Assembly: GCA_947471745.1 (NCBI GenBank)
Contig: CANJKZ010000971.1
Span: 2,228,001 to 2,292,000, forward strand
Direction of reading: 5' to 3'
From: Closterium sp. Naga37s-1
Taxonomy: Eukaryota > Streptophyta > Zygnematophyceae > Desmidiales > Closteriaceae
DNA length: 64,000 bases
Shown: positions 59,401 to 64,000 of the stretch, piece after piece
Layout: every line of letters begins with the position of its first letter
Numbering within the stretch: the first letter of the stretch is position 1
Position numbers and translations under genes: made by a program
Notes under the pieces: generated by a model
Database searches by the model: none
What the model was told of the DNA's origin: nothing
Seen by the model: only the letters and a program-made list of their open reading frames with translations

Positions 59401-61483
59401 CTGGTGAAAGCTGATTGGATGAAAAGAACAGGAGCAAATAGGGTGGACAGGAAGGCTGGAAAAAGAGCAGCTAACATGCTGTGATCCAGGTGTGGAAGTG
59501 TGGAGTGGAGCTTCCCCGTGCTTGACTCACATCACACTTGATTCAAGCTTGGTTCAGTCAACCTCGAGGCAAGCTTGATTCGAACGTGATAAAAGCTTGA
59601 TCCAGAATTGTTCCAAGCTTGACGCTCCTTCTCACGCTCTGCATCTTCCAACGAGCATCTCTGGGCGTGGCGAAGCCTCACCTGCACCTGAAGCCTTGGG
59701 CATTCGAGAAATCCGAAGCAGCTTCAAACGCCACAGCTTGAACGAGCTCACTCATATCAAACACTGTTGTTGCCTCCGCTCCCCCCTTCTGCTCTTGCTG
59801 CTCACTCACATCAGACGCTGCTGCCCCTGCTCCCCCCTTATTCCCTCCCTGCTCACTCATATCAAACGCCGTTACCTCCGCTCCCACCTTCTGCTCTTGC
59901 TGCTCTCCGTGCCCTTGCCACTGCTCCTTCATCTCCTGCTGCTTCTGCTGGAGTTGCCAGGGCTGCTGTCCCCCACTCCATGTTTGGGACAGCTCAGAAG
60001 GATCCTGAATGCCCTGCTGCTGCTCACCCACCAAAGCTGCCTCTGCCGCACGTGATCTTTGAGTCGATTCAAAAAGTTGAAATGCACTTCTTGGAGTGTG
60101 GGTCCACTCAAAGACCTCTTCAGGGTCAGGGTCGTCCAGACCTATCGACGCTTCCTCCACTGCCGCCTCATGCTCGTCCTTTTCAGGCGCCTCAAAAGAC
60201 ACCGCCGCCTCATGCTTCTCCAATGCTCTCTGATCGATCACCACCGGTGCTTCTGCCTCCTCTTCCCAAACAATCAGCTCTGATGCTCTCTGTTGTATCA
60301 CTGCCATTGGGTGTTCTTCCAATCCTCTCTGCCCTATCACCGCCGCCTGAGCCTCCTCCAATGCCTTCTTCTCTATGATTGCTGTTTTTGCCTCCTCCTT
60401 CCAGACAGTCACCTCTAACGCTTTCTGTCCAGCAACCACTGCCTTTCCCTCCTCTTTCCAAACAGTCAACTCTGATGCTTTCCGTCCAGCCACCACTGCT
60501 TTTGATTCCTGTTTCCAAACAGTCAACTCTGATGCTTTCCTTCCAGCTGCTTTTGATTCCTCCTTCCAAACACTCAACTCCGATGCTCCCTGCCCAGCCA
60601 TCATAACTTGAGCCTCCTCCTTCCAGACAGTCACCTCTGAAGCTCGACTCCCCTCTGTTTCCGTACAGCTGCCACTCTCTTCACTCACGTCCCCTACAGT
60701 CACCTCTTCAACTGTCTGTTCTGCACTCACGTCCCTTAAAGTCACACCTTCGACTGTCTCTTTAGAACACACCTCCCCTACAGCCTCTTGTTCTGCATTC
60801 ACCTCCCCTACAGCCTCTCGTTCCGCATTCACGTCCCCTACAGTCACCTCTGTGACTGTCTTTTCTCTGGCCACATTCCCTACAGTCACACCATCAACAG
60901 CCTCTCCTGATGTCGCGCCCCCTACAGCCTCCTCTTCTGCAGTCACTGCCTCCGCACTCCCCCAAGCCAATTCCTCCTTCTTAACAGCCCTGCCTCGACC
61001 CCTGGCCCAGGCCACAGTGCCAATCCTTCTAGAGCCACAACTCCGGCTCAACTCCGCCTGTGTCCCCCGCACGCTGCAGGCAAGAAGCACAGGAAAAGGC
61101 GTTCCCGGCAAAGCTACATCAACAGCCCCTCGACCTCCTGGTGCTCCCCTCACTACAGTTGCGCCTCTCGCTCCCGCTGCCCTTTCCACTGCTCCATTCG
61201 ATCCGCTCCTTTCCAGAAGCACACTCGAGCGGGCATGCCGTAAAGGGATCGATCGCCTGCCCAGAAGTGGAGCAGTAGTTCTGCTGAACCCTAGGCCTGT
61301 GAATCCAGGAAACAAGGAGTTTCTGTGGCTGTAGCTGCGACTGCTGTAGCAGTTGGTTCGGGATAAGGAGTTCAGTGTTGGTGTGGTGTGGTTGGCAGGG
61401 CGGCGGGTGGGAGTGGGGGAACATGTTTGGGATTTGACTCTAAAAGGGGCTGATTGGCTGACTGGTGGAGATGCTGAAGCCAT
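44456..61483 (-). CDS. RECG: RecG ATP-dependent DNA helicase, probably organellar, with very long N-terminal extension
   Basis: Exons (minus strand): 61483-59682, 59410-59266, 58782-55826, 55204-54937, 53730-53573, 51710-51065, 50287-50144, 49536-49195, 48191-47670, 47225-47019, 46311-46162 and tentatively 44686-44456. All join in frame to 2,523 residues. RecG remodels stalled forks and branched DNA. The first 70 residues are Ser/Arg/Thr-rich with few acids, like a chloroplast transit peptide. The wedge/OB region begins near the end of exon 3 ([21 protein letters not shown]). Helicase motifs follow: GDVGCGKT (about 1920), DEQH (about 2024), TMTATPIPR (about 2083), [33 protein letters not shown] and [11 protein letters not shown]. 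Residues 1 to about 1590 are low-complexity, with TVWKEE and TQHLLEHH repeats. Exon 9 has a long acidic insert. The last exon is unlike known RecG C-termini. Confidence 0.92.
44686..44985 (-). repeat. Partial copies of the proposed last RecG exon (exon L)
   Basis: The proposed exon starts at 44686 and encodes [15 protein letters not shown] and VEVVLL. Two diverged copies lie upstream on the minus strand, near 44854-44780 and 44970-44897, encoding IMTAEG, then W-M-P-C or equivalent, then VEVAML/VEVVLL. This is the same upstream-copy pattern seen at other RecG acceptors, which supports exon L being an exon. Confidence 0.6.
45465..46090 (-). repeat. Partial copies of RecG exon K 3' end in the last intron
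   Basis: Downstream of the true exon K (46311-46162), copies end at about 46020, 45773 and 45465, each with a GTGAGA or GTGTGT donor. A degenerate copy without a donor lies near 45717-45655. They encode [20 protein letters not shown]-like sequence with increasing divergence. The 45773 copy extends back to GRTQSGRLP. Confidence 0.9.
45906..46019 (-). repeat. 19-bp minisatellite built from the RecG exon K donor junction
   Basis: Six exact units (plus strand ACCCCAGCAACCTCTTCTC) abut an exon K copy. On the minus strand each reads GCTGGG, then GTGAGAAGAGGTT. The adjoining exon K copy reads GCTGAG, then the same GTGAGAAGAGGTT. So the unit is six exon bases plus 13 intron bases, a donor junction repeated. 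Confidence 0.85.
46325..46440 (-). repeat. 20-bp repeat before RecG exon K acceptor
   Basis: About five units of GGGGCGGGGGGTGGGAAAGA (plus strand) lie just upstream of exon K on the minus strand. There they form an expanded C/T-rich tract before the acceptor at 46312. Confidence 0.8.
46530..46945 (-). repeat. Partial copies of RecG exon J 3' end
   Basis: Downstream of true exon J (47225-47019), copies at about 46945-46855 and 46780-46695 encode [18 protein letters not shown] and KLKLLE, followed by GTGTGT- or GTATGT-type donors. A weaker copy ends near 46530. CACACA-rich intron sequence is duplicated with them. Confidence 0.9.
47256..47615 (-). repeat. Partial copies of RecG exon J 5' end
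   Basis: A near-identical copy (about 47375-47268) encodes [17 protein letters not shown] and [11 protein letters not shown] after an acceptor. A weaker one (about 47610-47555) encodes [17 protein letters not shown]. Both lie upstream of the true acceptor. Confidence 0.9.
47509..47526. repeat. Perfect 18-bp palindrome, GCGC-centred member
   Basis: TTTTGAGGCGCCTCAAAA is a perfect palindrome with the same arms as the TCGA-centred copy at 49885. A related perfect palindrome, TTTTTAGGCGCCTAAAAA, lies at 51031-51048. Confidence 0.85.
48250..48630 (-). repeat. Three partial copies of RecG exon I 5' end
   Basis: Copies start at about 48345, 48502 and 48626, upstream of the true exon start at 48191. 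Each follows a CAG acceptor and encodes [17 protein letters not shown]; two continue to EELPG before diverging. Confidence 0.92.
48769..48956 (-). repeat. 42-bp tandem repeat in the RecG H-I intron
   Basis: Four full units plus a partial one, containing GGATAGTGTGGCTGGCATAT and CCTTGCCATTGCAGGCAGTT. Unlike other arrays here, no exon-derived sequence is evident in the unit. Confidence 0.9.
49545..49690 (-). repeat. Copies of RecG exon H acceptor region
   Basis: The segment CTTCTATGTTCCCTGCAG (minus strand) before exon H recurs near 49665-49690, followed by GGCCTTG as in the exon, and in shorter form near 49593-49612. Palindromes with TTTTGAG arms lie between the copies. Confidence 0.75.
49840..50045 (-). 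repeat. Partial copies of RecG exon G 3' end
   Basis: About 50040-49966 repeats codons for [14 protein letters not shown] and VKQR downstream of true exon G. The donor GT has become GC (AAGAAG, then GCGGGA). Shorter CCAATCTCACAAAGTCACTC units follow near 49827-49880 and 49930-49950. Confidence 0.82.
49885..49902. repeat. Perfect 18-bp palindrome, example of a dispersed family
   Basis: TTTTGAGTCGACTCAAAA is a perfect palindrome. Relatives with the same arms and other centres lie at 38503, 44875, 47509, 49575, 49636, 51031, 58529, 58646, 60057 and 60180, with weaker ones at 55424, 55557 and 57138. Confidence 0.85.
50720..51010 (-). repeat. Partial copy of RecG exon F 3' end
   Basis: About 220 bases (roughly 51010-50793) repeat codons from [18 protein letters not shown] to [11 protein letters not shown] with a GTGAGT donor. 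They lie 273 bases downstream of the true donor (51065). Differences are few, so the copy is recent. Confidence 0.93.
51711..53200 (-). repeat. 296-bp tandem array of RecG exon F 5' end
   Basis: Exon F starts at 51710. Near-identical copies start at 52006, 52302, 52598 and 52894, exactly 296 bases apart; a diverged fifth starts near 53188. Each has an acceptor (ACCACCACAG), about 200 bases of exon (encoding MIPPDLEY to [12 protein letters not shown]) and about 90 bases of intron. Exon similarity always stops at the same codon. Confidence 0.97.
53405..53546 (-). repeat. Partial copy of RecG exon E 3' end
   Basis: It repeats codons for [17 protein letters not shown] downstream of the true exon E (53730-53573), with a GAVD expansion. 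The donor GTGAGG is lost, reading CGATGG. Confidence 0.88.
53825..54352 (-). repeat. Ladder of five partial copies of RecG exon E 5' end
   Basis: Fragments near 53900-53835, 54030-53978, 54155-54108, 54283-54232 and 54352-54335 encode V(K/R)A(V/M)QGDG and LDMNSD-type sequence. They decay with distance from the true acceptor at 53731. Spacing is about 120-130 bases. Confidence 0.88.
54585..54855 (-). repeat. Copies of RecG exon D 3' end
   Basis: A good copy (about 54852-54768) encodes VTAKQF, then [15 protein letters not shown] with a GTGGGT donor. Shorter, weaker copies of the VTGQ-donor junction lie near 54745-54722 and 54640-54588. Confidence 0.85.
55658..55780 (-). repeat. Partial copy of RecG exon C 3' end
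   Basis: About 110 bases repeat codons for the LEHY region through [13 protein letters not shown] and GVVESV with a GTGAGC-type donor at 55658, 168 bases downstream of the true donor. Confidence 0.92.
58965..59265 (-). repeat. 123-bp tandem repeat of RecG exon B 3' end and donor
   Basis: The true exon B donor is at 59266. Copies of its end (LLPHV-RQRLDP coding) with GTGAGATGTGC donors end at 59143 and 59020, exactly 123 bases apart. Confidence 0.95.
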
Positions 61484-64000
61484 GTTGAAAGGGCAGCAGA
61501 TTGCCGAGAATTCTAAGGACCGGGCACATGCAAATAGAGTCAGAAGCACGCAACGAGAGCAGGAAACAGCCGTGCCGCGAGCAGACGGAAAAGAAGCTGC
61601 AGCTGTAGCGAAGGAGGAACGAGCACCACTGCCGGCAGCCACGGTACCATTTGCCCTCAGGGAACACGTTCGGGCAGCAGCAGCAGCGGCCCCTCGGCAG
61701 AAAGAGGCATGTTTGAGACAAAGGTGCAGCTGCCACTGCATGTGCACTGCACACAGTGCACCAAACTGCACAGTGAACACTGAATGTGCACAGTGAACAG
61801 AGAACGTGCACAGCGCTACACAGCACACAGCACGAGCTCACACCTCGCTGGCAGTTCAGTCCAAACCCTGTGATACCAGCACAACACGGTTAACCTCAGC
61901 TTCTGAACCTGTTGTTGACCCCGTTGATCTAGTTACCACTTTTGACTGATAAACCTGGTTGACCCCTTTGACCTGAAAGACCTGGTTGACTTGACCCTGT
62001 TGACCTGGTTGACCCCGTTGACCTGAGATACCTGGTTGACCCCGTTGACCTGAGATACCTGGTTGACCTGGTGATAGTACACCCGTGAGTGTGAGAGGCG
62101 GAGAGCAGGTGAGGACGTAAGGCAGGCTATGGCTGGCAGCTGGGGTTCGAATGTGGCTTGGGAGGGGTTGCCTTGAGAAAAGTGTACGGCTCTGTGGGTT
62201 CGGACCTGCACTCATGTGCAAAGGGATCAACAAGAAGGCAAGAGATTTCTTGGAATTCATGCACCAAGGAGTTGCATTGAGAAAGGTGAATGGCATTGTT
62301 GGCTCGGACCTGCACTCATGTGCAACGGGGTGAGGGGAATATTCCAGTGGGGTGCACGAGACAATGTCATGTAAAGGAAGGAAGACAACGGAAGAAGAAT
62401 GGTAAAATCGTAGAAAGCAGAGCACACAATAGCTGGTAGCGTCATTACTATGGTTATATATGAAATGCACGTCATTGCTAAGTGTTGCTTAAGTCAGTAT
62501 TCTGCAGCACAGCCATGCGTTTCATACCCTGGTTTGGAGCGAATGCACTGAAAGAAAAGCTGAAGCGGCTTCTTGAGGTTGGAGCTCCAGTTGCCCTCGA
62601 ATAGACCCTGCCATACCTCGACAGGAGGTCGGTGATGAGGAGAGGGGAATGAGGAGCGGAGAGATGAATGAGGGGAGAGAGGAATGAGGAGCGGAGAGAT
62701 GAATGAGGGGAGAGAGGAATGAGGAGCGGAGAGAGGAATGAGGAGCGGAGAGAGGAATGAGGAGCGGAGAGAGGAATGAGGAGGGGAGAGAGGAATGAGG
62801 ACGGGAGAGAGGAATGAGGGCAAATGAGAGTGATGAATGGACGGGACCGTGATGATGGAGGGGACATAAATGAGAGGAGAGGAGAGTATCGAGAGGGGAG
62901 GGCAGCAAAGAGAGGGTTTCGGCGAGACTGGATAACGAAGGTAGAGGTGATACGTGGAGAAGAGCAATGGCCAGAAAAGCAGGGAAGGGAGCGGTCGTGT
63001 CTGAGTGACGTCTTCCGGAAAATAGTAACGAGAGGAGGGGATAGCAGCGAGGGGATACATGTCAATAACGGGTGGGAAATACAGCGAGGAGGCCGTGTTT
63101 CAATGACCTCTCCAACGAGGAGGGACAATAACGAGGACAAGGAGGATGTCGTACCTGGATGACGTGTTCCTGGAAATAGTAACGAGAGGAGGGACAATAA
63201 CAAAGAGAGATGTTAATAGCGGGTCGATAACGAGGGTTCATGCCTGGATAACGTCTTCTAAACGATCGTTGCAGCGGTGGGGACCCACCCCGCCCGAATG
63301 AGTGGGATCAGGCGAACGGCTGCGATCAGACTGGCTAGAATCTGACGGCTCAGACGGCATAGCGCCTCAACCAGAAGGTGCGATCCCTCCGATAGATTTA
63401 ACGAGCAGGCAGGCGAGTGGAAAGAAGAACTCTAAAGAGACGCGAGGAGGAGGCAACGGAACAAAATTCTGTCCAGCAGGTTGAAGAGTTGAAGTACGTG
63501 TGCAGAGAAGTAACAGAAGCGGCAAATAAGTTCGGTAAAACTCGTAAATGAAGTCCGTGAAATAAGGCGCTGAGAAAGCTGAAAGGTTATACTTTTACAG
63601 GGTTGTAGGGCTGGTTAAAGACATTACGCATAAAAATCAAGCAAAGTGTGTGCCGTACACGAGCTGCCGTGTTCTCCTAAAACTATAGGTCTGGCAACTG
63701 AGTGACTCAGCGTCAGAAGGAAGACATTTTCAAGGTACAACTGCATCTGGGTGCGGGATGAGTATGCCTCGTAAAGAGCGATCACGCTAAAAAAAATACA
63801 GCCGTAGTTAAATTCTTAGGGAGAACAAAATACTGCCATATTTACCGTAGGAGCCACAACCAATTCGCTAAATCCACCTACGGCAGGCTTACGATAAATA
63901 CGTACGTCGCGCGCCACTCCGCCACAAGCCGGAAATCCTGCTAGTGCCAAAACGCGATACGAACGCCACACGTCACCACGCCCCCAGCCGTGAAACTTGC
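61484..64000. other. Region upstream of RecG: repeats, one orphan exon-like segment
   Basis: The RecG 5' UTR and promoter should lie at the left. 61905-62075 holds TACCTGGTTGACC and CCGTTGACCTGAGA repeats. 62170-62335 has two related copies of a segment containing TTCGGACCTGCACTCATGTG. 62635-62820 is a GGAATGAGGAGCGGAGAGA-type array. On the minus strand about 62625-62530 could encode VWQGLFEGNWSSNLKKPLQL and FFQCIRSKPGYE, which looks protein-like; it may be a last exon of a gene further right. The rest, to 64000, shows no recognisable gene. Confidence 0.4.

Overview
This is nuclear DNA from a photosynthetic eukaryote of the green lineage. It holds spliced GT-AG genes on both strands, a calcium-dependent protein kinase (CDPK), a RecG helicase with a transit-peptide-like N-terminus, two F-box proteins, a plant-type bHLH factor and a RING/WD40 protein. 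Long low-complexity coding stretches (a 64-Gln run, His-Ser, Glu-Gly) and repeat-laden introns suggest a large-genome streptophyte alga. The genus cannot be fixed from sequence alone.

Layout: 1-511 is a long inverted-repeat (foldback) element. 849-1432 (+) is the 3' part of a DUF6691/YeeE-like membrane protein gene. 2477-9403 (+) is an intronless gene for a 2,308-residue disordered protein. 10501-15953 (+) is a complete nine-exon CDPK. 17468-19306 (+) and 20698-21893 (+) are F-box genes. 22109-37417 (+) is a RING plus seven-blade WD40 gene whose first intron holds an 11.1 kb array of a 28-bp repeat. 39707-41592 (-) is a two-exon bHLH gene. 43642-43916 is a second, ten-copy array of the same 28-bp repeat. 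44456-61483 (-) is a 12-exon RecG gene. 61484-64000 has repeats and no confident gene.

The most striking feature concerns introns. In the CDPK, RecG and RING/WD40 genes, almost every intron carries partial copies of the adjoining exon edge. Copies of an exon's 5' end, with its acceptor, sit upstream of the true exon. Copies of an exon's 3' end, usually with its donor, sit downstream. Only one full-length version of each exon keeps frame, so these look like decoy exon ladders formed by tandem duplication across splice junctions. Two simple arrays appear to be the same process at small unit size. The 28-bp array (about 397 units) repeats the 12-nt end of RING/WD40 exon 1 plus the first 16 nt of its intron. 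A 19-bp array at 45906-46019 repeats the RecG exon K donor junction. The smaller F-box and DUF6691 genes lack such ladders.

A second unexplained pattern is a family of about 18-bp palindromes with arms TTTTGAG and CTCAAAA around a variable four-base centre. They are scattered from about 38.5 to 60.2 kb, in introns, intergenic DNA and some RecG coding exons.

The genes do not form one pathway. They are an ordinary eukaryotic neighbourhood of signalling (CDPK), ubiquitin-related (F-box, RING/WD40), transcriptional (bHLH) and organelle DNA-maintenance (RecG) functions.
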